From the NCBI GenBank assembly GCA_900767815.1, contig CAAGAM010000047.1:1-59145 (forward strand): a stretch of DNA of 59,145 nucleotides, in the 5' to 3' direction. The DNA is from Clostridia bacterium. Its GTDB lineage: Bacteria; Bacillota; Clostridia; Christensenellales; Borkfalkiaceae. The notes beneath the pieces were generated by a model. It saw nothing but the letters and a program-made list of their open reading frames with translations, was not told where the DNA came from and searched no databases. This document shows, one piece after another, positions 9,150-19,550 of this stretch (the first letter of the stretch is position 1; the number at the start of each line of letters is the position of its first letter). A program made the position numbers and the translations under genes.

Positions 9150-10037
9150 ATGGATAAAATCAAAAAACAACCGAAACCCACCAACTGGGTGTATATAGTA
9201 ATACTTTGCTTTTTAGTGTTGTTTGTATTGTTTATGCTTGTGCCTGCCGTGTGGACGGTTATGTCGTCATTCAAGTCCGTGGACGAGTGGGAATGGGATA
9301 ACAACTACTTCGGTTTTCCCAAAGAATTCAGCTTCGGCAACTACGTTTCGGCTTATAAATATTTCAACGTACGCACCGAAACCGGCGGCAGACAAGTTTT
9401 TATGCCCGAACAGTTTTTGTACTCGTTGTTGTATGCGGGCGGCTGCGCCGTTATGTCGACTCTCACGCCGTGCATCGTTGCGTACGCCGTGGCGAGATTG
9501 CACAATAAGTTCGGAAAAGTAATTTACACTATCGTTATCGTAGCGATGGCTCTCCCGATTGTCGGCAGTTTGCCGAGCGAACTGCAAATGGCAAGGATAA
9601 CGGGCTTATACGGACACATCTGGGGACAATGGATAATGAAAATGAACTTCCTCGGCGTGTATTTTCTCGTATTCCATGCGCAGTTCAGAGCAATACCGAT
9701 GGATTACACCGAAGCGGCGGAGATCGACGGAGCGAGCAATTTCTCCATCATGGCAAAAGTAATCATGCCGCTTGCGTGGGGAAGCGTTTCGGCGGTGCTG
9801 TTGCTTAATTTCATCACTTATTGGAACGATTATCAGATTCCGATGATTTATATCAAGGACTATCCCGTGCTGGCATACGGTATGTTCAGTTTCTACCAGA
9901 GCACCGAAACGGCGATACAGTCCGTACCGGTCAAACTTGCGGGTATTTTACTTATGGCGATACCCATAATAATCATGTTCGCCGTATTCAACAAAAAACT
10001 GATGGTCAACCTGTCCGTCGGCGGAATCAAGGGCTGA
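9150..10037 (+). CDS. ABC sugar permease, MalG type
   Basis: The 295-residue permease starts at ATG 9150 after TTGGCGGGGG. Six membrane segments are apparent and the EAA loop reads EAAEIDGASNFSIMAKVIMP. The C-terminus has the family ending FNKKLMVNLSVGGIKG. It is the second membrane subunit of the importer, and the next gene starts 14 bases after its stop, still in the same operon. Confidence 0.9.
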   Translation: MDKIKKQPKPTNWVYIVILCFLVLFVLFMLVPAVWTVMSSFKSVDEWEWDNNYFGFPKEFSFGNYVSAYKYFNVRTETGGRQVFMPEQFLYSLLYAGGCAVMSTLTPCIVAYAVARLHNKFGKVIYTIVIVAMALPIVGSLPSELQMARITGLYGHIWGQWIMKMNFLGVYFLVFHAQFRAIPMDYTEAAEIDGASNFSIMAKVIMPLAWGSVSAVLLLNFITYWNDYQIPMIYIKDYPVLAYGMFSFYQSTETAIQSVPVKLAGILLMAIPIIIMFAVFNKKLMVNLSVGGIKG

Positions 10038-10051
10038 CAACGGAGAAAACT

Positions 10052-13000
10052 ATGAAAAAAAAGACAAAAATAATCACTCTTGCGCTTGCTTTGGCGATGA
10101 TTGTTTCGTCAACGGTGCTGTGCTTGTTTGCTTTTGCCGAAAACAGCCGGACGTTGCCCGAAAAAGTGTGTGTGGGCGAAACGGTAACAATTCCGGATAA
10201 GACGCTCAGCCTTAACGGAGAAAGTAAAACCGCAACCGTGACCGTTACAATGCCCGACGGCGGATTGTTCGGCGGTAACAAAATCGTAGCAAGTCAAAGC
10301 GGCAGGTATAACGTTACTTACAGCGCGACGTTTGACGGGCAGACGGTGACGGAACAGGCGTCGTTTGTTGCATTGCGTCGTCCCAAAGATATGTTCGTCG
10401 TCAATAAATACGCAACCGCGGAAGGCGGCGGTTTTACGGCGGGCGAATTTAATCGCAGCGGCGTTTTGCTTACCATGAAAAACAATGCCGAAGTCACTTT
10501 CGATAAGGTGATCGACGTAACCGATTTCACGCGAGCCGACGAGTTCCTCGATTTTATGGTTGTTCCTTCGGCAGAAGGGAAGAACGATTTTTCGGAACTC
10601 ATAATTACGCTGACCGACGCGGAAAATTCTGCGAACGCCGTTAAAATTTCCGTAAAAGACGGCGGAGCGGAAAACCTTAACGGTCGCGGAAGTTATCTTA
10701 AAATAGGCGCGAATAATCAGACTATAGGCGGCTATGAATATTTCTGGGACTGGAATAACAATATCCCCGGCGAAACGAAGTTCAACACGTTTTTCAAGTT
10801 TGGTACGCCCACGTGGATGAGTTTCCGCGGCATAAAGGACGGCGATTCGGACGGATACTATACGATGAATCTCGGTTTTGATTATGCCGATAAAGCGTTT
10901 TACGTATCGCGTTACTGGGGACATGATTATACCGTAAAAGTATGCGATCTCGACGACGTGGCTCTCTATGGTTCCGACGTCTGGAACGGCTTTAAAAGCG
11001 GAAAAACGAAAATTTCTTTTTCCGTCAACGGACTGACTTCGGCAAGCGCAAAGGTTCTTGTGACCAAGGTATGCGGATTCGATTTGTCAGCGGAAATGTA
11101 CGAGGACACAACCGCGCCGCAGATTTTACTGGACGATAACGCTCAGAATCCGCCCCGTTCGGTTGTCGGCGCAACGTATAAAGTGTTCGACGCTTTTGCC
11201 GCGGATGACTTCGACGACGATATTGAGATGCAAACTTCAGTAAAATACGTTTCGGACGGAGAGAAATATAACGTAAACGTCGTTGACGGTAAGTTTATAA
11301 CCAACTATCAGGGTAAATATGTTATAACCTACGTTGCGACGGATCGCAGCGGAAACGTATCGGAAAGGGATGTGGCGGTTTATTGCGACGTCGTAAAACC
11401 CGAGGTTACAATCGAAGTATCGCAAACCGATATTACGTGCGGATTGTTTGAGCAGATTACCGTTGCCGACGTAAAATCCGTTACTGTCAACGGCGACGGA
11501 GAGTTTTACGTGTCGGCGCAACTTATCGCTCCGGACGGCAAAGAAATACAACTTAAAGACAATGCCTTTGTTCCCGAACAGACGGGTGAATATCTGCTTA
11601 TCTATACGGCGACCGATTATGTTGGCAATGCTTACGAAAAACGCTTTAAAGTCAACGTAGAACCGCTTACAAAGCCGGTGTTTGTATTAACCCCTCGTTT
11701 ACCCGCTGCGTTCATCTATGGGTTTAACTACGATTTGCCCGAGGCTAAGGCGTATGAAGGTAGTGGCGCGGTTGTTCCTGTAAAAATTTACGTCGATAAT
11801 GAAGAAATAAACGGCTCGTTCACGCCGAGCGAAATTCAGTCGAAAAACGGATGGGTTACGGTCGGATATGCGGCGCAGGGCACAAGCGGAACGACCGAAT
11901 ATAAAACCGAGGTAAAGGTGGTTACGCCTTTAGTAACGCAGGGCGAAGCGACGTATATCGATCAGGCGGCGTATTTCGTCACAAGCAATGCGACGGCAAC
12001 CATGGAGAAGGATTTCGTTTCGGTTGCATTCGGCGCGGAAGGTAAATTTACCTTTGCAAACAAACTAAATGCCCGCGCGGCGAGTATAACTTTTGTGTGC
12101 GCCGACAAAACGTTCGACAGCGTGCAGGTGATAATGTCCGACGGCGACGACGCCGAAAAAACCGTAACCGTTACGATAACTTATGCCGACGGCAAGTATT
12201 TCGCGGCTTTGCCCCACGACGGGAATTTATATAACCTCGGCAAAAAGGGCGAAAGCGTCGGCATTGCGTATAACAACGTCAACGGCGCCGTCAGCGGAGC
12301 GGACAATTCCGTTTGCGGCAAAATTGCCTTTTACGACAACGGAAACGCGTTCGACGGTTTCGGCGACGCGGTGTATATAAGCGTGGTTTGCAACACACAA
12401 AGCGGCGCAACGCTCAACTTCACGAACATCGTCAATCAGACGCTGGGGCATCGTTCTTCGGCGGGCATAATCGGCTCGACCGACCTTATCGCCCCGCAAA
12501 TCGTCGTCGACGACGACGCCGACGGCAATTATAATATCGGCGATACCGCGATAATTCCCGCGGTTAAAGCCTTTGACGTTCTCAACCCTATTCAATCGGT
12601 AAAAGTAACGGTAATCGCCCCAGACGGCACGCGCGTTCTGAACAATGCGGACGGCACGACGGAACACACGATCAGATTGGATAATTACGGAACATATGCC
12701 GTAACTTACACGGCGACGGACAACTTCGGCAGACGCGCGCCGTATTATAAAACCATTTTCGTAAAGGAAACGGAAGCGCCGAAACTCAAAGTAAGTACCA
12801 AAAAGATCAAGAAAACCTACAAAGTCGGCGATAAAATCGAAATTCCGTCCTACACGGTTTCGGACAACAGCGGCAACTACGATCTTGACGTGATGCTGAT
12901 TTATCCCGACAACTACGTTGTGTATCTGATGAACGACCACGCCGGAGAAATCACGTCGTGCCTGAATGCTGAAAACGCCAAGTTGCCTGCGGGGTTGCTC

Positions 13001-13114
13001 GTCAACGAAAAAACTTTCAGACTTAACAAATCGGGCGTATACACGTTGCGGTTCTTCGCATACGACGAGTTTTATAATTGCGTTACGACAGACGTGACGA
13101 TTGTTGTGGAGTGA
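10052..13114 (+). CDS. Secreted multi-domain protein with Ig-like repeats
   Basis: The 1020-residue protein begins at ATG 10052 behind CGGAGAAAAC and has a type I signal peptide (MKKKTKIITLALALAMIVSS, cleavage likely after AFA). No lipobox or LPXTG motif is visible. After an Ig-like segment, roughly residues 100-340 form a beta-rich, possibly lectin-like domain. Several Ig-like units of DUF5011 style follow, ending in patterns such as YVITYVATDRSGNV, YLLIYTATDYVGNA and YAVTYTATDNFGRR. It probably binds or displays glycan at the cell surface. No catalytic motif is recognised. How it stays attached to the cell is unclear. Confidence 0.7.
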   Translation: MKKKTKIITLALALAMIVSSTVLCLFAFAENSRTLPEKVCVGETVTIPDKTLSLNGESKTATVTVTMPDGGLFGGNKIVASQSGRYNVTYSATFDGQTVTEQASFVALRRPKDMFVVNKYATAEGGGFTAGEFNRSGVLLTMKNNAEVTFDKVIDVTDFTRADEFLDFMVVPSAEGKNDFSELIITLTDAENSANAVKISVKDGGAENLNGRGSYLKIGANNQTIGGYEYFWDWNNNIPGETKFNTFFKFGTPTWMSFRGIKDGDSDGYYTMNLGFDYADKAFYVSRYWGHDYTVKVCDLDDVALYGSDVWNGFKSGKTKISFSVNGLTSASAKVLVTKVCGFDLSAEMYEDTTAPQILLDDNAQNPPRSVVGATYKVFDAFAADDFDDDIEMQTSVKYVSDGEKYNVNVVDGKFITNYQGKYVITYVATDRSGNVSERDVAVYCDVVKPEVTIEVSQTDITCGLFEQITVADVKSVTVNGDGEFYVSAQLIAPDGKEIQLKDNAFVPEQTGEYLLIYTATDYVGNAYEKRFKVNVEPLTKPVFVLTPRLPAAFIYGFNYDLPEAKAYEGSGAVVPVKIYVDNEEINGSFTPSEIQSKNGWVTVGYAAQGTSGTTEYKTEVKVVTPLVTQGEATYIDQAAYFVTSNATATMEKDFVSVAFGAEGKFTFANKLNARAASITFVCADKTFDSVQVIMSDGDDAEKTVTVTITYADGKYFAALPHDGNLYNLGKKGESVGIAYNNVNGAVSGADNSVCGKIAFYDNGNAFDGFGDAVYISVVCNTQSGATLNFTNIVNQTLGHRSSAGIIGSTDLIAPQIVVDDDADGNYNIGDTAIIPAVKAFDVLNPIQSVKVTVIAPDGTRVLNNADGTTEHTIRLDNYGTYAVTYTATDNFGRRAPYYKTIFVKETEAPKLKVSTKKIKKTYKVGDKIEIPSYTVSDNSGNYDLDVMLIYPDNYVVYLMNDHAGEITSCLNAENAKLPAGLLVNEKTFRLNKSGVYTLRFFAYDEFYNCVTTDVTIVVE

Positions 13115-13125
13115 GGTGACGGAAT

Positions 13126-15021
13126 ATGAAAAAATTAATAAGAGTCATATCGTTGCTTCTTTGCGCGGTTATGTTGTCCGCGTTTGCCGCGTGCGGCAAA
13201 AACGAAAGTCCGGCGAACGATAAACCCGACAAAACGGCTTACTATCTGGTGCAAGGCGGCGTGAGCGAATATAAAATCGTGGTGTCTGCCGAGGCGACGG
13301 ATAACGAACGTTTTGCAGCCAACGAACTGGCAAACTTTTTAAATCTTGCGACGGGCGCGGAAACGGAAGTCGTAACCGATGAAGAATATTCTTCGACCGA
13401 CGCGATAATCAGTATCGGCAACACAAAGCAAGCGGTGGAGGCAAACGCGGTGACAGACCAAAATCTCGCCACTTCATCCTTTGTGTTGAAAACCGTCGGC
13501 AACAGTCTGTACGTAATCGCCGATAAGAACGGCGACGGAGAGGCGTGCTTATACGGAGTTTATCAGATTTTGCAGGACGCCGTTAATTTCCGCGTGTATG
13601 CCGCAGACGAAATACATTACGACACGGATAAGGACACGATTCCGTTGTATAAATACGATAAGACGTACAAACCGACGTTCGATCAGAGAGAACTCGGGTA
13701 TGCGTCCATTGCCAACGACGAAACGTATAAAAAGCGTATGCGCCTTGTGTGGCACGATACGGACGTCCGCTGGACGTTGCACGGACACACGCAGGCAAGT
13801 CACTTCGTCAACCCGAATTTCGGCGATACCTTGCATTCCGAACACGAAGGCATGACGTTCGGGCAGGCGCATCCCGACTGGTTTGACGGCGGTCAGCTTT
13901 GTTGGAGCGCGGGCGCGGAAATGGAGCAGGTTGCAGCCGAAAAACTGATTTCGTATATTGAAAATTATCCGCAGGGCGAGTATATCATGCTCGGACAGAT
14001 GGATAACACCGACTATTGCAGTTGCGACAGATGCAAAGCGAAAATGACGGAACTCGGCATAAATCCTGCAGGCATGCAGATTTTGTTCCTTAACAACGTT
14101 ATTAAAATCGCCGAAAAGTGGCGCGCGGAAAATCGTCCCGAACAGGACGTCAAGTACGTTACGTTTGCTTACAACGGCACGTTGCAACCTCCCGTAAAAA
14201 AAGATGAAAACGGCAATCTCGTAGCGATCAACGATCAGGTGAAACCGCACGATAAATTGTATATTTACTTTACGCCCATCGAAACGGACTTTGCGGTGGA
14301 TTTGTCAAATCAACGCAATTTGTCTGTCATGGAAGCGTTAAACGGTTGGAACGCCCTTGCCGGCGGCAGGATAATGGTGTATATTTACGATATCAATTTC
14401 CGCAACTATTTTATCAACTTCAACAACTTCGGCACGGTGGAAAGCATGTATCGCGATTATCTTAGCAACGGCGTTTACTATATGTATTCGCAAGGCCCTA
14501 TCGACACCTGCGTTCCGTGTTTTCAGGAAATGCGCGTGTTCGTCGAGTCTCAACTCATGTGGGATATCGATCAGGGTTACGACAAACTCGTCGACGAATT
14601 TATGCAAGCTTATTATCGCGACGCCGCTCCCGCGGTCAGGAAGTTTTACGATCTTATACGCAATCGCTACGCGCATTATTACGCAGTGGACGATATCAGT
14701 CTCGGCGGCGGAATTTACGATTCTATCGGCAACAGCGATATCTGGACGGAAAACTTTGTAAACGCTCTCGGCGACGCGCTCGACGATGCTCTCGCGGCAG
14801 TTGAGAAATATAAAATCGCCGACGGCGAATTATACAATAAACTCCGCGACAGAATCATGAAAGAATATCTTTCTGTAATCTTTCTGAAACTCAGTTATTG
14901 TCAGGCAAGCTACAGTTCGGCGCAGATTGCCGAAATGAAGGCAAACTTCAAGTACTATACAAAGTATTTCCAGATTACAAACTATGCGGAAAACGACAGT
15001 TTGGAGGGGCTTTTTGACTGA
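13126..15021 (+). CDS. DUF4838 lipoprotein, glycoside-hydrolase-like
   Basis: The 631-residue lipoprotein (lipobox ending at Cys23, MLSAFAAC) has an N-terminal domain resembling that of alpha-glucuronidases: NERFAANELANFLNLATGAE, with a conserved IISIGNT segment. The following region matches DUF4838: it contains a short CSCDRCKAKM cysteine cluster and FAYNGTLQPPVKK. The fold is expected to be a TIM barrel acting on surface glycans, but no catalytic residue can be named. Its stop overlaps the next ATG (TGATG), which implies coupled translation. A longer relative lies at 19551-22361. Confidence 0.75.
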   Translation: MKKLIRVISLLLCAVMLSAFAACGKNESPANDKPDKTAYYLVQGGVSEYKIVVSAEATDNERFAANELANFLNLATGAETEVVTDEEYSSTDAIISIGNTKQAVEANAVTDQNLATSSFVLKTVGNSLYVIADKNGDGEACLYGVYQILQDAVNFRVYAADEIHYDTDKDTIPLYKYDKTYKPTFDQRELGYASIANDETYKKRMRLVWHDTDVRWTLHGHTQASHFVNPNFGDTLHSEHEGMTFGQAHPDWFDGGQLCWSAGAEMEQVAAEKLISYIENYPQGEYIMLGQMDNTDYCSCDRCKAKMTELGINPAGMQILFLNNVIKIAEKWRAENRPEQDVKYVTFAYNGTLQPPVKKDENGNLVAINDQVKPHDKLYIYFTPIETDFAVDLSNQRNLSVMEALNGWNALAGGRIMVYIYDINFRNYFINFNNFGTVESMYRDYLSNGVYYMYSQGPIDTCVPCFQEMRVFVESQLMWDIDQGYDKLVDEFMQAYYRDAAPAVRKFYDLIRNRYAHYYAVDDISLGGGIYDSIGNSDIWTENFVNALGDALDDALAAVEKYKIADGELYNKLRDRIMKEYLSVIFLKLSYCQASYSSAQIAEMKANFKYYTKYFQITNYAENDSLEGLFD

Positions 15022-17201
15022 TGAATAAACGAAAGATCTTCATTTTAATTGCCTGCGCGCTTGCCGCGGTGCTCGCCACAACGGCTGTTGTGTTAATTGT
15101 GGCGCTGACAGGCGGGAACAAAGAAAAAATGCAACTTAAATTCGAAACAAACAAAATTACACTCAACATAGGGCAAACGGCGCAACTTGCACCCACGTAT
15201 CCGAAGGATTATTCCGACGTAGAATGGATAAGCCGCAATGAGTCGGTGGCTACTGTGGACGACAAAGGCAACGTTACGGCGATTGCGACGGGTAGCGCGG
15301 TGATCAGATTGACGGTTGTCGTCGGAGAAGAAAAGCAGAGCGCGCTTTGCGGCGTAACGGTTGTCGAAAAAGGTGCCGAGGCCGTAGGGCAAATGATTGT
15401 GTCCGACGGTAACGTAGCAATATTTGCAGGCGAAACGTATGCCGTGCAGGCATATTTGCAGTTCGGCGGCGGACGTGTGACAGACGTTGAATGGACGTCG
15501 GACAACACGAACGTCTGCACGGTGAAAAAAGGCATAATCACAGGCGTTTCGCAAGGCGAAACGACGGTCGAGGCAAGTTGTACGTACGGCGGATTAAAAT
15601 ATACGGCGGAAATCGCAGTTACGGTTGCCGCAAAGAGGCAAACTTTGTCGTTCGACCTGAAAAACGATTACGTCGTCAGAGGCGAAGCGACCGAACTCAA
15701 CGTTTATCTCGTAAAAGACGGCTCGGCAACAAAAGTCGACAATTCTAAGGTTAATTACACCGTGGACGGCGACAATGCAACGGTCAAAGGCAACGTTCTT
15801 ACGGGCGTGGCGCTCGGTAAAGTCTTGGTGACCGCAACTACCGAAACGGAACTCGGGCAAACGACCGCAACGATTCAACTCGACGTGTTGCGTTATTGCA
15901 CGGTGGAATACGTTGCGGAAGGCAACGTCGTCGCAACCGAACAGGTGCTTAATTCCAGACACGCGGCTGCGGACGTCGAAACGCCTTTACTTGACGGTTA
16001 CGTATTTAAGGAATGGACGATCGACGACAAAACGTTTGCCTCAGGAAGTGTTGTCGACGACGATATCTCCGTATACGCAAGTTGGTACAAAGTAACGGAA
16101 AGCAGCGGCGAATACGTTGCCGAAACCACGATCCGCAAGTATCTCGATAATATAGGTTTTACCCATGACGGCAGCGGCGAGCAGGTCATGGACGACGGCT
16201 CGTTTAAGGTGAATATGCAAAAAGACGGCGTATATAATTATTCCGTCGCAATTCCGTCGTTTGATTTTGTCCGTCAGGGCGTAACGCAGTTCAGTCTTGC
16301 TCTTAACTATTCGCCGTGGACGGTCACGCTCGGCGATAAGCAACTCGTTGCAACTTCGACAAATGCCGACGGTCACAGCGTGTATGATTTTGTGGTGTAT
16401 GCAACGCAAGGCGGCGGCGCGAAACTTACAAACGGCAACGTTACGGTCATGCTTAAACAATCACAGGCAAACGGAAGCGAAGGCGTCGCGTTCGGGTTTG
16501 TCCGTCCCGCAGGGAGTACTTACGCGCAATGCGTGGTAAGCCCCATGTCGCTACGTACTTACGATTACAAAGCAATGCTGTCGGATAAGATTGAATTGCT
16601 TGCAAAAATGACGGCGGACAGCGATAAAAACGAATATTTCGGTTATTACGTAAGTTATTTCGATTCGCTTGCGGTCGCCACGCCTTACGAGCGGAATCAT
16701 ATGGTTGTTCCCGACGGCGTAACGCACGCAAAGCAACTGTTATCGGGCAAGTTTACACTTGTTGACTTCACAAAGGATAAACACGGCGTTACGGCAAGTA
16801 AAGCCGACGGCTCAACGATATATTCCGTCGCTTGCCAATCGGGAGAGTTGGAACTCGACCCGAGCGGCGTAAACGGATTGTACACGGTGTATCTGCCGAA
16901 AGTAAACTACATGCTGTTCAACTCGGTAAGTTTTGCTTACAAAACTTCCGACAGTTACTGCGGTATCGGCTTCGAGCAGGGCAAATTGTTGTCAAACGAC
17001 GGCGGAATTTTGCAAGGGACGGTTACGATTACCGTAACAGACGGCGTCGCTACGGCGGTGTTGCGCGATAATATCTCGGGAACGGAAGTAAGCGTCGTAT
17101 TGTCGCAGGACGTTGCAAACGGCACTATGCAAATGCAACTGTTATACGACGCGGCTTTGTATCGCAGATTGACGATAAGCAACTTTACGGCGGAAATGTA
17201 A
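15021..17201 (+). CDS. Membrane-anchored BIG2/InlB-repeat surface protein
   Basis: The 726-residue protein has an N-terminal hydrophobic anchor (IFILIACALAAVLATTAVVL) without a lipobox. Residues about 40-270 form three Ig-like BIG2 domains, shown by VEWISRNESVATVDDKGNVT, VEWTSDNTNVCTVKKG and a third weaker copy. A Listeria-Bacteroides/InlB-type repeat follows (TPLLDGYVFKEWTIDD). The C-terminal 350 residues form beta-rich modules of unknown function. A carbohydrate-binding or adhesive role on the surface is likely. It overlaps the preceding DUF4838 gene by one base. Confidence 0.72.
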   Translation: MNKRKIFILIACALAAVLATTAVVLIVALTGGNKEKMQLKFETNKITLNIGQTAQLAPTYPKDYSDVEWISRNESVATVDDKGNVTAIATGSAVIRLTVVVGEEKQSALCGVTVVEKGAEAVGQMIVSDGNVAIFAGETYAVQAYLQFGGGRVTDVEWTSDNTNVCTVKKGIITGVSQGETTVEASCTYGGLKYTAEIAVTVAAKRQTLSFDLKNDYVVRGEATELNVYLVKDGSATKVDNSKVNYTVDGDNATVKGNVLTGVALGKVLVTATTETELGQTTATIQLDVLRYCTVEYVAEGNVVATEQVLNSRHAAADVETPLLDGYVFKEWTIDDKTFASGSVVDDDISVYASWYKVTESSGEYVAETTIRKYLDNIGFTHDGSGEQVMDDGSFKVNMQKDGVYNYSVAIPSFDFVRQGVTQFSLALNYSPWTVTLGDKQLVATSTNADGHSVYDFVVYATQGGGAKLTNGNVTVMLKQSQANGSEGVAFGFVRPAGSTYAQCVVSPMSLRTYDYKAMLSDKIELLAKMTADSDKNEYFGYYVSYFDSLAVATPYERNHMVVPDGVTHAKQLLSGKFTLVDFTKDKHGVTASKADGSTIYSVACQSGELELDPSGVNGLYTVYLPKVNYMLFNSVSFAYKTSDSYCGIGFEQGKLLSNDGGILQGTVTITVTDGVATAVLRDNISGTEVSVVLSQDVANGTMQMQLLYDAALYRRLTISNFTAEM

Positions 17202-17283
17202 CGCGAATAAGCCGAATTGCGGCCGTCGGGGTGGCAAAACGGCAGATTGTCACGTTAATCGCGGCGAAACAAAATAAAGGTAA

Positions 17284-17303
17284 TTACCACCGCAATCGTG
17301 GTA
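17284..17303 (+). repeat. Small hairpin upstream of the 17332 lipoprotein gene
   Basis: TACCAC and GTGGTA pair around CGCAATC in the 130-base gap after the BIG2 gene. It is followed by AT-rich sequence and AAGGAG at 17321. It may be a weak terminator or a leader hairpin; there is no clear T-run. Confidence 0.35.
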
Positions 17304-17331
17304 AAATATAAAAACTCATAAGGAGAAAAAG

Positions 17332-19368
17332 ATGAAAAAACGCAACTTTTTAGCAGTATTATTGGCTTTTGTCATGGTGTTGTGCGTTGGCGCGTTTGCT
17401 TCTTGCGGAATTAATGACGTAGCAACGGCAACGACCATAACGCTTGACGCCGGTAAACTCGGCACGTTAAAAGCGGGGGACACGCTTGACGTAAACAAAC
17501 TTAAAATCACGGTCGGTTATTCCGATAACACCAAAAAGGAAATTACCGTTACCGACGTCACGCTTACCGTCGATAACAAGGCTTATAACAAAGAGCCTTT
17601 GACCGAAGGCGAACATACGATCAAAGTCAGTTATGTCCCCGCAAAGGATACCGAACCGCTTACTGCCGAAGCAAAAATCAGCGTAAGTCATGCGCATGCT
17701 TATGGCGAAGTGCATACGGGTACTCCCGCGACATGCACGACGGCGGGCACAAAGGATTATTACGAGTGCTCCTGCGGTAAAAAATTCTTAAAAAACGGCG
17801 ATAACTATACGGAAACAACCGACCTTGCAATTCCCGCGAAAGGGCATGATTTCGAACACGGAACGGAAGTGGAAGACAGCCGCATTGCCGCAACGTGCGT
17901 TGCCAAAGGTAAGTATACCGTAAAATGCGCGAACTGCGACGAAACCAAAGAAATCGAACTCGGAATCGACGAAAACGCGCACGACTTCGAGGGTCAGCCT
18001 TACATAAACGGCGGCGCGGACGGACATTATCAGGTATGTAAAAATAACGGCGAACACCACAGCGCGACGGAAGCCCACGCGGGCGGTACGGCAACGTGCG
18101 AGAAACTCGCAAAGTGTGCAAAATGTAATGCCGAATACGGCGCGCTTGCAGATCACGACTATGGCGACATAGTTCCCGCCAAGTCCGCAACCATTGACGA
18201 AGCGGGCAATGTGGAATACAAAGATTGTAACGTTTGCCGTAAACACTTCGACAAGGACGGCAACAAACTTGAAAACGTAGTGTTGCCGCAACTTGAAGCG
18301 GTGACGATAAAATTTGTCGGCATCGAACGCGCCGATATCCGCATCGAAAAAGGTACAACTACGACAATCGAAGAACCTGTTCTGGCAGATAACGTATTTG
18401 TAAATTGGACAGATGCCGACGGCAAAGTTGTTGATGTAACGGCGGCGTTCAATGAGGATATTACGCTTACTGCAAACTTTAAGGAAGGTTATAACTTCAA
18501 AAAGAATCACGCCGAAGCTACTGCGACCACAACGACAGAAAATGCGGAAGTAGGTACTGTATCCGTAAACGGAAATTTCGAAACGGGTATTCGTTATCAT
18601 TTGCCGACAAACGGCGCATTGTACAATATTACGTTGCCTTGCGTAAACTATTCCAAGTTTACCGTGGTGCTTTTCAAATGGAAGTCTGCCGGTTGGACTC
18701 AAACGGGTATCGACGGCGCGCGTAACCACTCGGGAAACGATCAGGAAGGTATCATTGAAGTCTTAAACGAAAACGGTACGTACAGAATTATCTGGATGGA
18801 TTCGGCAAATAAAGATATTTACTGGTCGAGGACAATATCCGACGACGACGTTATAAACGGAACGAAAGGACTTGGCATTATCGAAGCGAACGCGCTTGCC
18901 GACGGTCGTTGGTTTGATATTGAAGTTTCGGCCGTATCTCACGTTTACAACGACGGCGTTTTGCAGCGAGTTGCCGTAAAAGACGGAAACGATATGTTCC
19001 GCGAAAGTTACAGCAGTTATGATCCTAACGAAAATGCGGCGAATTGGACGTTGGCGCTTCAGGCTATTGATTACACAAAGTATACATCGGTTACTTTCAA
19101 TTGGAATTTCAGCAATCCATGGGCTCGTCTCGGACTTAACAACGTAAGCGAAGTGTTTGACGTTGGAACTTCTATGAGCGGTACGTTGACAATTAGTAAA
19201 AACGCCGAAGGTAAGTATGTCGCGACGTTGTCGAATACAGACGGTAACAGTTGCGTAAAAGTGCTTGACGACAATGTCGCTAAAGGTGTGAAAGGACTTG
19301 TAATTTTCTATGGCTCCGACGCGGGGTATAGAACATTCAATATCGACGCTATCCCGACATTTGCATAA
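17332..19368 (+). CDS. Surface lipoprotein with Cys/His-rich repeats and binding modules
   Basis: The 678-residue lipoprotein (lipobox ending at Cys25, VGAFASC) starts behind AAGGAGAAAAAG. Residues 35-115 form a beta-rich domain with KLKITVGYSDNTKKEITV, a pattern shared with the 19551 gene. Residues about 120-320 contain repeated Cys/His-rich motifs (YECSCGKKF, KCANCDETKEI, KCAKCNAEYG, KDCNVCRKHFDKDG), seen in many Clostridial surface proteins. A short InlB-like segment follows, then two related beta-sandwich modules ending near 510 and 678. A glycan-binding role is inferred; no enzyme motif is visible. Confidence 0.7.
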   Translation: MKKRNFLAVLLAFVMVLCVGAFASCGINDVATATTITLDAGKLGTLKAGDTLDVNKLKITVGYSDNTKKEITVTDVTLTVDNKAYNKEPLTEGEHTIKVSYVPAKDTEPLTAEAKISVSHAHAYGEVHTGTPATCTTAGTKDYYECSCGKKFLKNGDNYTETTDLAIPAKGHDFEHGTEVEDSRIAATCVAKGKYTVKCANCDETKEIELGIDENAHDFEGQPYINGGADGHYQVCKNNGEHHSATEAHAGGTATCEKLAKCAKCNAEYGALADHDYGDIVPAKSATIDEAGNVEYKDCNVCRKHFDKDGNKLENVVLPQLEAVTIKFVGIERADIRIEKGTTTTIEEPVLADNVFVNWTDADGKVVDVTAAFNEDITLTANFKEGYNFKKNHAEATATTTTENAEVGTVSVNGNFETGIRYHLPTNGALYNITLPCVNYSKFTVVLFKWKSAGWTQTGIDGARNHSGNDQEGIIEVLNENGTYRIIWMDSANKDIYWSRTISDDDVINGTKGLGIIEANALADGRWFDIEVSAVSHVYNDGVLQRVAVKDGNDMFRESYSSYDPNENAANWTLALQAIDYTKYTSVTFNWNFSNPWARLGLNNVSEVFDVGTSMSGTLTISKNAEGKYVATLSNTDGNSCVKVLDDNVAKGVKGLVIFYGSDAGYRTFNIDAIPTFA

Positions 19369-19381
19369 TTGACTACGATAT

Positions 19382-19414
19382 TTTAAGGCAGACGGGGTGT
19401 CCGGCTGCCTTAAA
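19382..19414 (+). terminator. Terminator-like hairpin after the 17332 gene
   Basis: TTTAAGGCAG (19382-19391) pairs perfectly with CTGCCTTAAA (19405-19414). It sits 13 bases past the stop codon but has only a short T tract, so it may be a partial terminator or processing site. Confidence 0.55.
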
Positions 19415-19445
19415 CAAAATAACGCGCTTATCGCAAACGCGCAAA

Positions 19446-19475
19446 ATGCGGAACGGTTTCCGGACTGTTCCGCAT
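19446..19475 (+). repeat. Second strong intergenic hairpin before the 19551 gene
   Basis: ATGCGGAAC (19446-19454) and GTTCCGCAT (19467-19475) form a perfect 9-bp stem, extended by internal GG/CT-type pairing. With the hairpin at 19382 it makes the 182-base gap between two surface-protein genes unusually structured. Confidence 0.45.
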
Positions 19476-19550
19476 ATATCGTCGGGCGCGGGGAAATACC
19501 GCAATCGACGTGGATTTTTTATTGACATAACCACATTGAAAAAAATTATT

